From positions 144,501 through 208,500 of the forward strand of contig JAODUP010000554.1 in NCBI GenBank assembly GCA_025642065.1: DNA of 64,000 nt, given 5' to 3'. The notes under the pieces are model-generated. The model did not search any database and had not been told where the DNA came from. It saw nothing but the letters and a program-made list of their open reading frames with translations. The DNA comes from Paralvinella palmiformis. Taxonomy: Eukaryota; Annelida; Polychaeta; Terebellida; Alvinellidae. Below are positions 50,007 through 63,428 of this stretch, piece after piece (the stretch's first letter is position 1; each line of letters opens with the position of its first letter). A program made the translations under genes and the position numbers.

Positions 50007-50744
50007 CTGCTTGATGCATAATGAAGATATGCTGAAACCGATGCTCAGATTTGATCTTCTATACTGGAACCTAACAGGTTTCTGAGCTCTACATCTGTAA
50101 GAATTTACAACTTTTTAGCATTATATACCCCTTTCTTGCTCAAGCAGCTAACCTTTACTGGGTATTCACATTTTTTCACAAAATAATTGGTATTCACTAT
50201 TAAAATATTATGCCATATCATATTTTGTAGGTCGGTCTTTGGTGTGTTTAACATATATTGCATGTTCCCTGATTTTTTTTTGGGGGGGGCTAAATCATAA
50301 TTAACTTTTTATGTATGGGTCTATGATAATACTGTAAAAAGTATGGTAGATAATCATTATCTACCATAAAATATCTAGCAGTTATTTGATTTAAATCATT
50401 ATTTAAATCACTGCAAAGTATTTTGAAATCGCATTATAATTTTTGGCTACTTTGAGAATATTTGTGTTGACTGCTATGTATGAAAGTGCAGACGATTAAT
50501 TGCTCCACACCCCTAGCCATGTACTACTAATCCACCATAACATAATAATAATCCACTAGACCTTTCAGAATTATAATATCAAAGTGGGTTAAGTTTTATC
50601 TTATCTCGGAGTACATTGCACAACAACAAACCATCAGAAAATTATGAAAAAATCCTTCTCTGGAATTGAAAGACATAAAACCAAGGGATACCATTTTAAC
50701 TCAAAAGTTTTCCGATTACATTAGATTGTAGTATTTGTTGTCCT
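50007..50744. other. intergenic, no gene seen
   Basis: AT-rich, with T/G runs near 50270-50290. Nothing recognisable. Confidence 0.45.
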
Positions 50745-51500
50745 GTATTATCGGTGGCCAGTTGTTTTGGCGCCATTACCAGTTCTTGGCCCGAAAAGGT
50801 CATTTCATCGCCTATATGAGAAGTTGTTTCATCATCAGCTAAAAGTTGTTTCATCGGCAACTAAAAGTTGTCTCATTATCAACCAAAGTCGTAGCACCGA
50901 TAATTTACAGATAACTATCAATTAACAGGAATGGGACTTAATAAAGGAAGCAGAAATGAAAATTGCACAGACTATAGTCATAAACAATATACAATAAATT
51001 GACACAAATAGTTCCATAAAACCGGCTGTTGACACACTACAATATATGAATATTATACATGCGTATATGTTAGACATATTTTCTGAATACCTTGTGCCGG
51101 TGAAAGAGATATATACTGTAGAAATGAATTAACTTCTATGATTTTCCACATTCAACTAATCAGCTAAAACTGTTAATTTACTTTGATTTGCCGTTCTATG
51201 TTTTGAGAAATTATGAAAAAGTAATTGAAATATAAAACTTAAAGTGTTGGTGGAAATAAAGTTCTAGTTTTTAAATTAGTTTTAATGTCATTTTATATAT
51301 ACTTTATTATCATATAATATATTTTAATATAATTCAATATGTATTAATAAACTATATATATATATATATATATGTTCTAGATGGCGTCGAAATCAACAAG
51401 ATCTAGATCTTTCAGCAGGCGATGAAGCCACTTCTAATTTGCGACGAAACGACCTTTCTTTTGGCGACGAATTGGAACGACCTGTTACAGTATTATCGCT
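50745..51500. mobile_element. foldback-like structure with subrepeat arms
   Basis: The left arm (about 50759-50885) contains several gttgtttcatc(g/a)-type repeats, for example ggtcatttcatcgcc and agttgtttcatcggc. The right arm (about 51382-51486) contains complementary units such as ggcgatgaagccac and gcgacgaaacgacct. Both outer edges carry gtattatcg-like DNA. The spacer includes (AT)n at 51353-51373. Boundaries and duplication are unclear. It ends about 500 bp ahead of the WASHC1 start. Confidence 0.45.
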
Positions 51501-52000
51501 CAAGAGTTCAACTTTAGCTTGTCCTTACAGCTGATTTTGTAATTTTTCCTATTGTATAAGAGTAGCATTTTCATTTAAATCATAACATTTATAACATTGT
51601 AATATACTCACAGAATACAGTTTCTAGCCGATTTCCATTTCAAAACAACTTGGCTATTTTATTATAACGTTCCCTCTGAAATTCTATCTGAACGTCGTAA
51701 TTTTTTACTCCACTTCTGATAAACATATTTCATAATAAAAAACTTAGATGAATAAATGAACAGGCTCCAAAACTGCATACATAAAGGTCTTAATCAGCCA
51801 AAAAGTTGAAAGGTACGATTCGGTTAGGACTGATGTCACAATCGGTTTTGGTTCGATTAAAGCAATATCCTAATCGGCCTACATTATGTTCGAGACTAAA
51901 TATCCAATCAGTTTTTGACATCGTTTTAACAAATCATGTGATTTACTGTGTGCGAAAATTGTTCCGTTCCAATGTAGAGGAAGTTTAAGTGAAATTTACC

Positions 52001-53450
52001 ATGTCGGTAACTGAGGGACAGTTTGTTTATGATCTGCCGATAATTCCTACAGATCTGAGACCAGAAGAGACGGTACACCAGATATGTGACGCGTTACAAT
52101 ATTTAAAAAATGTTTCAAAAGACGTGTTCGATCGTCTCAACCTCCGGATTTCAGAAAACAGGGACAAATTAGTTGACATCAATAGCCGTATCAAGCACGG
52201 CCACGGCGAAAATAGATGCTCTGAAAGGAGTGAACAAAGCTACGAGGGTATTTTCTAGTGCAAAGTATCCTGGATCAAGCGGCGATGCATTCTACAGCCG
52301 GATATACGGATCCGGGACCAGCGTTAATCTGGAGAGATCGGAGATTAAAATTCAATCGAAACACGTTCAAGTTACAGATGAAGTGCTTCGAGATAAACTA
52401 AAGTCATTTGACACGCCGATGCATTTAAACGTCGCTGTCAAGAAGAATCTTGACCACGGCGAAGGTTTGGGAAGACTGCCACAGAATATATCTTCCGTCA
52501 CTTCTCTTCTTCTATTCAATACGTCGGAGAATCCCTACAAGAAATATGTTATACTAGATCCACTTGGAGTCGTGACCAAGACGAGGAAGGAGGAGGAAGA
52601 TGAGGGAATTCCGGATGCACCGAAAACGATATTGCAGCGGGAGGAGATGCATCGCCAAACGATGGAAAACTACTCCTACATGCCGGGCATGGGAGATGTT
52701 CCAGAAATAGCTGTTCCTGACTTTTTGCCTGATCTTGTTGGTGTTGCAGATGATTTGTCATACAGTGCTGACCTTGGGCCTTCCATAGCGCCATCAGTTC
52801 CAACTGGAACCATACCAGAATTGCCAGAGTTCACCCATAGTGATGCCTTACCTGTAGGACCGATGTCAATCAAGGATGGTAATCCTGCTCCACCTGAAGC
52901 CCCAGCAGCTCCACCTGTTGTCGCTAGTCCTATAGCAGCACCACCACCGCCTCCACCACCACCTCCACCACCACCAGCCATTCCAACATCACCACCACCT
53001 CCACCACCCCCACCTGCAGATGTTCCTCCTCCTCCACCACCGCCATCAGATGCAAAAAAAACATGTGCAGTCATTCCATCATCAGATTCAAGTCGTGCCA
53101 GTTTACTCGAGTCCATTAGACAAGCTGGCGGTGTTGGTAAAGCGAAGTTAAAGAGTGCCAAGGAACGAAAACTTGCGCTCAAGAAACAAAAACAAGAGGA
53201 AAAGAACCACAGTAAGCTGCCCGATACCCAAGCTGTTGGTGGCGGTAATCTGATGAGTGATCTAACTGCAAAACTTCTGCTTCGTCGCAAGGGCATATCC
53301 GGCACAGTCAAAACTGGTGAGAATGCTGCTGACTCAAACAGGCCAATGCCTGATAGATTATCAAAGGACACTGCCATGAACAGAATTTCAGCCATGATTC
53401 CCCCACCCAGTGGGAATAAAACTTCACACGATGAGGAAGATTGGAAATGA
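52001..53450 (+). CDS. WASHC1: WASH complex subunit 1 (intronless, one-base frameshift)
   Basis: WASH is the nucleation-promoting subunit of the endosomal WASH complex. It activates Arp2/3 to build actin on sorting endosomes. The ATG at 52001 has an in-frame TAA at 51986-51988. Residues 1-64 (MSVTEGQFVYDLP..., ALQYLKNVSKDVFDRL) match the N-terminal WAHD1 region. The frame then changes near 52193. The downstream frame runs to 53450 and holds KIDALKG, VFSSAKYPG, SSVTSLLLFNTSENPYKKY, LPDLVGVADDLSYSADLGP, a proline-rich tract (about residues 313-348), a WH2-like V segment ASLLESIRQAGGVGKAKL, a connector LMSDLTAKLLLRRKGISG and the acidic end EEDWK. Apart from the extra base the product would be about 482 residues, like the family (human about 465). 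Unshifted, it stops at 52258 after about 85 residues. Whether the extra base is real or a read error is open. Identity is certain. Confidence 0.93.
52193..52194 (+). other. WASHC1: single-base frameshift in WASHC1
   Basis: The upstream frame ends ...NSRI (atc at 52190-52192). The family-matching frame resumes at agc, 52194-52196 (STATAKIDALKG). One extra a in tatcaagcac accounts for it. There are no splice sites here that would remove one base. Confidence 0.85.
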
Positions 53451-54096
53451 ACTAAACCAGAAGAGTCGACATTTGTAGTCATTTGTGAAATTTGAATGAA
53501 TCCATATTTATCAGTGAGATGAGATATATGCGGGTTTTCAGTACTTATTATTTGTGGGTGCACATTATTTGCACGTCTCAGTTTAATTCATTGGTGCAAT
53601 GACATGTAGATTTAATCATACACCTTTAAAGGATTGCTTGCCATGTTGTGATTTGTTGAACATCACATGTATCATGCTAGCTTTGGATAAACAATTGTCA
53701 TAATTAATATCACTCTGAAGCATGCAAAACATATGTGCCAAGAAAAAGACAACAGGTTCATGCATGAATTTGTAAAATAACATTTGCATTTTTTGGGGAT
53801 GGGTATGAACATTAATTGTTCTCCCTTTTTTTAAACACAGGTTAATAATTAGAGGTGACTTGTTTTTAAAGAAATAATCTTTCAACGGCAAGTGGCTATG
53901 TATTTTTAATGTGTGTATCACATTATATCAGCAGTAATAAGTACAAAGGGTTAAAGAAAAGTGTGACTTGTTAATGCAAATTGCCTTACTTATAAAAGTA
54001 AACTTGTTGATATGTGTGTGTGGGTCTGGGTCAAAGTTCACATTATGTGTTCCATCAAATAATATACATAATAATTTTCAGATTGTAATTATGATG

Positions 54097-54102
54097 AATA
54101 AA
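54097..54102 (+). promoter_or_regulatory. poly(A) signal downstream of WASHC1
   Basis: AATAAA about 650 bases after the stop codon. It is followed by a TG-rich stretch (gagtttgtgggtgtgt), as expected for a cleavage/polyadenylation site. Confidence 0.55.
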
Positions 54103-54183
54103 CGATTGAGTTTGTGGGTGTGTAAATATAGAAAACAGTATAACTGAAAGAAAGAGTAACATGCTATATCCGGGTTGTCTTTA

Positions 54184-54235
54184 TCCCTCGCAGATAATGA
54201 TTTATCCCCTGCTATGGGGAGAGATAATTATCTGC
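54184..54235. repeat. imperfect hairpin
   Basis: The arm gcagataatgatttatcccc and the complement of ggggagagataattatctgc agree at 17 of 20, around a short loop. It may be a MITE relic. Confidence 0.5.
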
Positions 54236-55596
54236 CGGATGAGTTTATTTTAAGGTTCAGCACCATAACAATATGCAAACCAGAGTACTTTCATGCACTT
54301 GTACTGGGATACAATTAATTATTAATTGATTCATCTGTTTAACAAAATAGTTCTAAGAAAAATAACAAATATTCAGGATTTAATTGGTTTATTATATCAC
54401 ATTTGGCACATGGGGCTGTATGGTTTTGTGTATGAAATTTGTGGTATTAGATCATGTTTACATGCACATTACACAGATGTGAAACAAAACGATGCAGATA
54501 CTTCCCTGTAATAACAATCACATACCACTCACACACTGCTGCATTCATACATGTGGTTATTACTGCAGACTACATGATGAGTATTCAAGGATGACCAGAC
54601 ATATCATCACCCTCCTCATAGTTGATTGGGTATTTGATAGTGTTGTATTGACCTGAGTGTTGCATAAAAAGCAGTCATAATCAAATTTAATCAGCAGTAT
54701 AATGTATACCACTGCACAGATACCAGAAATAAATAATCTTAATCTTTTATATCACGATCTTAAGCGTGATGAATTATTGCCACAGAATTTCAATAAGTAT
54801 CTGACATGTACAACAGTTTTTTTAACGAGATTTTTAATTAAATAACTTATTTATAAATATAATAGTTTTAAACTGTTAATTGGGTATTTTCATGGCAAAT
54901 TTACTTTCTCCCCTTTCTGCTATCTTTCCCATAGTAGAAAGAATTTCTGCTGTATCAGCAGAAACTGGGTAATTACCATGGGTTTTCCCATGAAAGGTGA
55001 GAAACCTGCCAACCTTGTGCTATATATTTATATCTGTTATTTGATCCTCTATTTAAGAGCACCAGTTATTGTATTCACGTGCTATCAGTTTATCATTTTA
55101 CCCAATGAAAAGCAATAACCAGCCTAAATTAATTACTGATAGAACATTATGTAATTAAATATCTGCATATAAATAAAAAGGTAAACAAACAACATTCGGC
55201 TTGATATTTATCAAAATAAACTTATAAAACAAAAACGCTTGATACGAATATTATTGCTCATTCTACAGCTGTCATTTAAAACGAATCCTATTAGTAATAT
55301 AGGTGGCCCAGACCAGATTCACAGCACCAACTCCACAATAACCAACATTCCTCATAGTTCATTATATAACATGACACTGACGCTTACCCCAACATGACAC
55401 TGGTGTTGTTCAGTATTTTTACCTCTGTTCGAATAATTGAACAAGACCAATTATTTGAAAGAGGCCACCTAGGTGATGTCCTCTTCAGTCTCTACAGAAC
55501 TAAGGGTAAATTTTCAACAATCTAGACACGTTCAGTTATCATTCTGATTCTCTCCCCCTAAAATTTTTAGTATCTTAGCTTATTGGAAATAATGAA
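54236..55596. other. AT-rich intergenic, possible transposon end
   Basis: No gene. gaaacctgccaaccttg at 55001-55017 is a hAT-like right terminus (reverse-complement caaggttggcaggtttc). A matching left end was not found. Confidence 0.4.
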
Positions 55597-55674
55597 AGGT
55601 GAAATCGGCCCATGGCTGAGATATCAACAAGGTGGTTTCCGCCCCAAAAGGTCATGCGTTGATCAGATTGCAAC
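55597..55674 (+). mobile_element. LINE reverse-transcriptase remnant
   Basis: Reads EIGPWLRYQQGGFRPKRSCV followed by DQI, the conserved block before RT motif A in RTE/R2-like elements. It is cut at 55675 by a transposon terminus. Confidence 0.6.
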
Positions 55675-55835
55675 CAGGGTTGGGGTAATCGGTAATAATA
55701 ATCAATTGTAACCGATTACATGATCTCAGGAAATCGTAATTGTAACTGCCATTTCCAAATGCAATGTAATCATATTCGATTACATTATAAATGTAATTGT
55801 AATCACCATTACACAAGAAGTTTGATTATTTACCA
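55675..55835. mobile_element. hAT-like terminal fragment
   Basis: Starts cagggttggggtaatcggta, with repeated taatcgattaca-like motifs. The usual right terminus is not seen; a family 3 SINE follows. Inserted in the LINE remnant. Confidence 0.5.
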
Positions 55836-55844
55836 TATTATATC

Positions 55845-55982
55845 ATGTCAGTTGCCTGATTGGACTTAAAACTCCCCCTACTATAATATCACGGCCCGGA
55901 TCCGAATCTCCGGCCTCCCGAACAGCATGAACCATGGGTACAGAAGTCCCACGCTCTTACCCACTAGTCCATAGGGGCGGTC
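55845..55982 (-). mobile_element. tRNA-derived SINE, family 3, reverse copy
   Basis: On the minus strand: ctatggactagtgggtaaga (box A), ggccggagattcggatccgg (box B), then attatagtagggggagtttt, the same junction as at 35990-36020. Confidence 0.7.
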
Positions 55983-58240
55983 TGATCTTGGTATGTGTAG
56001 GGATCTTTCTGGAGAAGTGGGGTTATGATGTCTGGGAGGAATGTTGATTTTCTTATGAGCAATGCTGCTCGGTGATGGTCTGGAAGTTGGTAGTCTTCCG
56101 GGCGGAGAAGACCTTTTAGTATTCTTCGGTGTTTCGGGTAGGTTGGGCAGTTGAGCAGATAATGTATCGGGTCTTACACTTGTCGGCATAGTGTTGCGGG
56201 TGACGGGCCGGTGAAGTTCCGTGGTTAAGGTCCAGAAAACCCATTGACGGACTACTGTCATATTTATACAGATGATGATTTGTTAGTTTATTTGTTCTAT
56301 GAACATGAACGGAAAATGTGTTGAAAAACTGCTTCAGATGTTGCTGCTATTATAAGTCATATAAACAGGAATTTCAAATGAACTCGTGTTGTTTTTACAC
56401 GTTTAAGCCCAAGCTAGTCACACAGCTAGCAATCGCACATTGCTTCTTTCTGACACCGTCGTTTTGACCCCAGCTGCAAGCAATCTTGATTAGCCAGCAG
56501 TGGGATGTCAAGCAGCCAATTAAATTAACACATGCGATAGTGATCATCAACGAGGCTACACTTTGGCCCCCCAATCGACATACATGGGCATTAGACGGAG
56601 ATCAAAGTTCGAAGTACGGAGTTGGGAGGTGGCCGAGTTATAGAAGAAAAATATAATTTAAAGCATAGCAATAATTTAAGACTGTGGAAAGTGGTCCATT
56701 TATAAATGTATATCTGGTAAATCACGGAGCGACAATGGAAATATCTGGGCTATTCTTTACAAGTTTTCGATTAAAATAATTATTTACTATGATAATATTC
56801 TATATTATTCAGAACATATCCATCGCATCCACATTTTACTAACGATGTACCATTGATTTCTGTTCAGCTCCCTGCTTTAACTCAATTTGTGCATCTCATA
56901 TTTTAGACAATGAATGTAGAATTTGTTTACAAATGTGTTTGTGTGTATCTTAATTTTGTTCTCGTAAGTCTATATTCAGTTTTATCTCCATGTTTCTATC
57001 ATACGATAAGTAATGTTGAGTGAAATATATTTTAAATCTAACAGTGATTGCAATTCAAATACAGTGATATAAGTTGATGGATTTTCCAATAGAGATCCCA
57101 GATATTATATGATGCATACTATTTTGACGGAATACAGTAAAAGCGTGTGTAAGGATGGAGTTATTCCAGAATAAATCCCAAGCCACCAGCTTCGTTTGGT
57201 TGAAGAGTTAGAATTTCTTGCTGAGTATGAATGAACACTTGGCTTCTGATTATATATGAAACTTAGTCGTGCTTTATTATATCTAAAATTAATATTTTTA
57301 TGGCCAGACATGAACATCTACTTTCTTTTCATATAAGAACTAGCCTCGATCCAAACAGATCTGTTGATTTTTACATCAACAACCAGACCTTTAATGATTA
57401 ATACCATTCTTTCATTTGACACTGTATCTATGCTCATTTTGCGTACACTTTCAGCTCAAACCATATTAATCTTCTTTAAATCTAGCTTAGTGATTGTGGA
57501 AGTCATTTAGAAAAGATATCAAAGGAGCCTTCATAGTCAAATATCCGCAAAATTCAGCAACCAGTAAATTATACTTTTTATAGAAACACATTGATCTATT
57601 CAACTAAAATCTTTAAGCATCCTTAATACTGTTGCAGTGATTGAATATCCTCCAAATGAATACAGCTTGTGCAGGATAATGTCTTCGTTCCTCGTAACTG
57701 GAAGGTTTCCAGTCAAGCGCTCTATCCACTGTATTATTGGAGAATGTACTGCTAATTGGCAGAAGAAATATGCAAGTTACAATAGCCTGGATAAATAGAG
57801 TAACTGTGACAACCGTAGGTCAATAACAACAGTCTCCCGTGCCATCTGGTGAAGACAGCCGAAAACAAGTTAGAACGCTCCATTTTCATATACGAGGCCG
57901 GATTGTACATATTAAAAAGTGTTACCTATCACCTGTAACGCAAACACCCGCAAGTGATGTAATTAACACATGCGTGATGATGAGATAAATAAGTCAACTG
58001 GATGTAGGACATGAAGCAAGAGTGTAATTTAACAGGACAATTTACTATCTATATCAATTGAACTAATCACTGCTGATACGCCGCCGTCAGGCTAAGAAGA
58101 TGCTGTGTTGGAATGCGTGTTCAGGTGGTGAACGTCATTAGTCGACGATAAATTGCACGAAGAACAGGAAAGAAAAAGCAGCGGTACTACGTCTTCTTTC
58201 GGTTTCCATAATGTAACATGATCAGGTAATAATCTTAAGA
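55983..58240. other. intergenic, no supported gene
   Basis: A minus frame (55881-56261), rich in Pro/Ser/Thr, is open but overlaps the SINE and has no recognisable domain. A degenerate tRNA-like head (gtggatagagcgcttgac, minus) lies near 57700-57740. The remainder is featureless. Confidence 0.45.
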
Positions 58241-58307
58241 TTATTATTATTATTATATACTACATATCGCACCTTTTCCTAAAAGGGATTTAGTTCAAAG
58301 GCACTTT

Positions 58308-58364
<57 letters not shown>
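58241..58364. repeat. AAT-headed repeat piece plus (AT)n
   Basis: An att run, then catatcgcaccttttcctaa and caaaggcactttaca (compare 46262-46350), followed by about 52 bases of (AT)n at 58313-58364. Confidence 0.6.
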
Positions 58365-58367
<3 letters not shown>

Positions 58368-59034
58368 AGATTAAGACGACATAAAATACAGCAATAACAA
58401 TGATGGCGAGAACTATAAAACACTATTATTACTGTAAGATAAATAAAATTTGATATTGACTCGGTAACTAGATGTCAGAGAGAAAATATTGCCTACACTG
58501 AATTCCATAGGAATGGTGCAGAGTCCACGAAAGTGACTGTTCTTATACTGGATAGCGCAAGTGAAGCGTGTCTTAAAGATCTGCTAGGCTGATTAATTAT
58601 TTAATTACGAATGGCCGCGAATCCATGCAGTAAGATTTTAAACCGAACACGATGATGATAATTAACTGAAAGTCAACGTAACTCCTTCATATGTGGGTAT
58701 GCCTAATTGATATAACAGTCGTGAAGCTATGATGTTCCCATACTACTGAACTGAGTTTTGTAGTGTCATCTTTCAGATATTGCCTTATCCGATGTTTCGG
58801 ATCTGTCCATATGCTGCACTGGTTCAGTTGCTGATCCATGTGAATCTTGGTGCCAAAGATAGCTCTGAGGTTCTTAAGCATTGATGCTGATAGTATATTG
58901 ACACATCCGATATTGATATTGATGTTGCACCGACGTACAGAATATTTAATAGGTGTAACCTCAAACTGTATCATTACTTTATTTGAGTTATGAATTATTC
59001 ACATTTAGATACTGATGTAATGCATAGCTTGAAA

Positions 59035-59132
<98 letters not shown>

Positions 59133-60739
59133 CCTACCTATCTACATATCTACCTCTCTATCTATCTATATATCTATATATCTACTTACCTATCTACCCA
59201 CCTACCTATCTATCAATATATCTATCTTGTTATACCACATCCAGTGAGAGCGATAATTTATTTATGGTAGTCCCAAATTAATTTATACGAAGATTATTTA
59301 TTTTTGTTACTATAAAGCGGTATAGGACAAAACGTTATAGTAGACATTGCGTTAAAATAAACACAAATTTTCTGTATCAATGACAACCGTCAAGTAATGC
59401 CAAAAGTAATGTGAATGGTATTACTGTAAGCTACCTTATAATGAATAAATGACCACTCTTTCGACGGCTTAGCTAAACTTTACAGAAACAGTTATTTGTT
59501 TCACTATATTTGAATCTACCCCATAGTCAATACAGCCCGCTTTTACTTTAATACTATTAATCTCCATCAACGCACAATCGCCCCCCTCCCCCTCTCTCTC
59601 TCTCATATGTGAACACTTTGGGCATTGTATTGATTTCTGTGTTTGACGGTGACATTCATACGGTTACCCAATTATTATTATTGAAACTACTTAGGTATGA
59701 ATTAATTTCAAAGATTAAGTATAGTAGTGGGATATGAAGAAGTAGTTTATATATTGTCGAATAATGCAAAAAATAACATTAATACAGAGCACTTTATTTC
59801 GACATAAATATCTCAAAGGTGATGAGTATGTAGAAATGAACAGAGGTAATGAGTAATTACAGATGAATATATGATTCTTATCAGTTTAATTAGGAATAAA
59901 TATTGCATCATACAAAGAGATAAGAAAGAAACCGGCATTAAAAACCTGCTCTAAAATCATACATCGGATATACATTGATTAGCAAGCATACATCTTAGGC
60001 AGGAAATATCTCTGGGGGAAACATATTTAATAACTATGTAACATACATGTTAGGTCTTCCATATTCGGCGATAGAGACTCCCGCAATTTTATAAAACCGA
60101 TCTCCCCACATTTTAAATGAAAATTCTCTTTTCATAAACATGCTGTATGTGAGATCTATTTTATGTAAACGGTTTGTGTTCAGTTTAAATAAAACGTGTT
60201 ATTTACAGTCATTGAAAGTATTTTGTTACGTTGTGCCACAGGAGTGATGTATTAATCCCCGAAACCACTTTATCTACGTACAAACCCTCTGTTTTTCCGA
60301 GATCCTCCGGTTCAGCTAGAATTCACCTACCTTGGCATTTCCGAATGGCCCTGTAGACTACTGACTCCCAGATCATCACATAGGAGCATTGGTTATAAGA
60401 AAATCCTAATAGGCGACAGCCAGGGATCTCTACCCCAAATTCGGCATATATGATTAGAGGCGACTGCAAAACAAACCACTCAATGAGTCAGTGTGGTAGA
60501 ATTTGAGGTGATTCTAATTCAGGTCATCTCTATGGTATATACATTATGTATTAAAGTATGTTTCAACGTATTTGATTAGATTTCATTTCTTCAGAGAATC
60601 ATTCCTCAGTGAAATGTCCTAGGATTAATCAGCCCCGAAAGCTAATCACTTTCTCACCATATGAACATAACCTACAAAATCCAACGGATCGGTATTCTGG
60701 TTCTGGTTGAGTACGGGTTGATCCTTTGTACTCATGCAG
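58365..60739. other. intergenic, one large microsatellite
   Basis: Apart from the (TCTA)n array there is no gene or element I recognise. Confidence 0.45.
59037..59226. repeat. (TCTA)n array
   Basis: About 190 bases of TCTA, nearly perfect for the first 90, with tacc/tata variants in the right half. The plus-strand Ser-Ile-Tyr-Leu frame is an artefact of the repeat. Confidence 0.97.
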
Positions 60740-62690
60740 CTTAATTAATCCAGGATGATGACTATCTGACCCGTGTCTCTTGATTAAGGTAAGAGATTCT
60801 TGACTTTGGGGTTTTGCTCCACAGGGGTATTGTTCGGGGAAAGAATGAGTTCGTAGAAACAACAGTTCATGCCGCGTACAGCATAAACTTGTCACTATTT
60901 ACTGACCCCGTCCTTATACTACCTCTGGTGATGTACTCCTCTAATGGTATCGGCACCCTGTCGTCAACTATCTTATTCATTAGATTGAGACGAGCCCTTT
61001 CCATTTTGGATTCCAGTGATTCTAGTTTATCGATCATATCAGTCACACTAGCAGGACGTTTATAGTTGGTGAGGACAAATCTGGCCGCCTTCTGTTGGAC
61101 TACTTCGACTAATTGGGTGTCTTTGGCTAAATATCGGTCCCATATAACTGCACCGTACTCGACTGTTCAGGGAAAAGTACGCTAGTTCCTGTAATTATCT
61201 AGGAAATCTACTTAAGTTGTGCCATAAGAATCCGAGCATACGGTTTGCTTTGGCTGTTGTTGCAATATGTCGCACCAAACTAAGGTCGCTTAATTGATAT
61301 TGTGATTCCGTGATGCTTAGTATCATTAAGTTAAGATGCATCCACACACATTATAAAAGTGTTGATGTGGCTTCTTATTGTTTGTTCCCATCATTATACA
61401 ACATTTTGTGTGGGTTATATTTCATCCCTCAAGAGTTAGCCAATTGTGAAAGGGCTGCGAGATCTTGATCCAACACATATTTATCCCTTAAGTCCATGAT
61501 GGGCATGTACAGAAAACGGTCATTGGCAAATAGCTGTACCTGAGATTAGACAACAGATTGTAGGGGCGTTCATAAACAATAAGAATAGCAATGGACCAAT
61601 GACGGTCTCCTAGGGAACGCCATACGTCATATATATGTTGTCTGAATGGTCACCATTGACTACGACTCTATGGTGGCGTAATGTAAGAAAAATTGCTGAT
61701 CCAGCTATGTAGATCTCCGTTAACACAATGATTGAAAATGGTATGAAGTAATTTGTCATGCGGGGCAATGTCGAAATATTTTCTTAGGTCTGTAAATGCT
61801 ACATCGACTGTAATCTTCTTATCAAAGTATGACATAAGGTCACGAAGAGTAATTAGTAGCTGTGATTCACATGAATGACCTTATCTAAATCCATGTTGCA
61901 TGAATTTTAGAATGGTGTATCTATCCAAATGTGCATGTATGTGGGAACATATTATATTCTCTAAGAGTTTACAACAAAGACATGTGAGCGAGACAGGTCA
62001 GTAATTCACGGCCTTGTGGTGAACCTTCTACTTGAAGATAGATGCCACGTTTGTATTGCGCCAGTCTTCCTGTAGACTGTTGGTTTCGATCGATTGTTGG
62101 AATATTCCTTCCGCTACTGGTACTAACAGATTGGCCAATTCTTTGAGTACTCTGTTGGGCAACCCGTCCGTGCTTTGTTTACCATGAGCTATGCGAATAG
62201 TTTGTGCGTGCCATGCACGTCAATTGACAGCCGTGGCGTATCCGGATATTGGCTACCTTCTAGGGCAGGAATGTTGGTAGTATTATCCCCTTTCGAATAC
62301 ACTGACTCAAATTGTTCGTTTAATATATGTTCTTTAGCTTGGCTACTAGTGTGAAGTATGCCTTTGTCAAGGAAACGTGCCACTCCTGCACTCTTGTCTT
62401 TTCACTTTTACATATTTCCAGAACGGTTTGTTGTCATTAGATGACAATCCTTTCAATAGAATGTTATCCATATTAATCCATTTAGCCTTTCGTTCTGTGT
62501 TTCTCGTTTACATGCCTTATATTTAACCCAAGGTTAAGGTTGTTTAGTTCTTTTGGCTTTAAAGTAAAGTGTATTTTTCTTATTAATTGCCTTGACAGAG
62601 TGTTTTTATGGATGCAACTGTCTCTGGTCGAATGGCTGTCCCAGTTTATACTACTGGCATTAAAGTCACCCCAAATGTTATCAACTTATC
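60740..62690 (-). mobile_element. decayed LINE, endonuclease end to ORF2 C-terminus
   Basis: On the minus strand, in order: [11 protein letters not shown] (end of the APE endonuclease domain, near 62660), KPFWKYVKVKRQEC, GILHTSSQAKEHILNEQF (62189-62383), RT pieces with many stops (VAEGIFQQSIETNSLQEDWR; GVP then IGPLLFLLF), and the C-terminal tail EYGAVIWDRYLAKDTQLVE, QKAARFVLTNYKRP, TDMIDKLESLESK near 61170-60980. The last part, RTHSFPEQYP, is frame-shifted near 60850. It is 5'-truncated at an (AT)n array. CR1/jockey-like by these motifs. Confidence 0.8.
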
Positions 62691-62717
62691 TTTAGTCGTC
62701 AACGGATGACCCTATTT

Positions 62718-63363
<646 letters not shown>

Positions 63364-63426
63364 ATGAATTATACTAGAGATCAGCTGCTTGCCTTACGAC
63401 CGTATGGTGGTAAACCATTTGTTTAG
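63364..63426 (+). CDS. 20-residue upstream ORF with eIF4E-binding-like motif
   Basis: ATG at 63364, stop TAG at 63424-63426, two bases before the ATG of the LINE ORF. It contains YTRDQLL, which fits the eIF4E-binding consensus Y-x4-L-hydrophobic, followed by ALRPYGG. Either it is a genuine small leader ORF, or it is the broken N-terminus of the LINE protein. Translation is not shown. Confidence 0.4.
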   Translation: MNYTRDQLLALRPYGGKPFV

Positions 63427-63428
63427 CG

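Noticed and set aside
52676..53563. 295-codon minus-strand frame
   Set aside because: It is the antisense shadow of the proline-rich WASHC1 coding sequence; the glycine runs are the reverse of the CCA/CCT repeats.
55881..56261. 126-codon minus-strand Pro/Ser-rich frame
   Set aside because: Its last part is the tRNA-like head of a family 3 SINE, and the rest has no recognisable domain.
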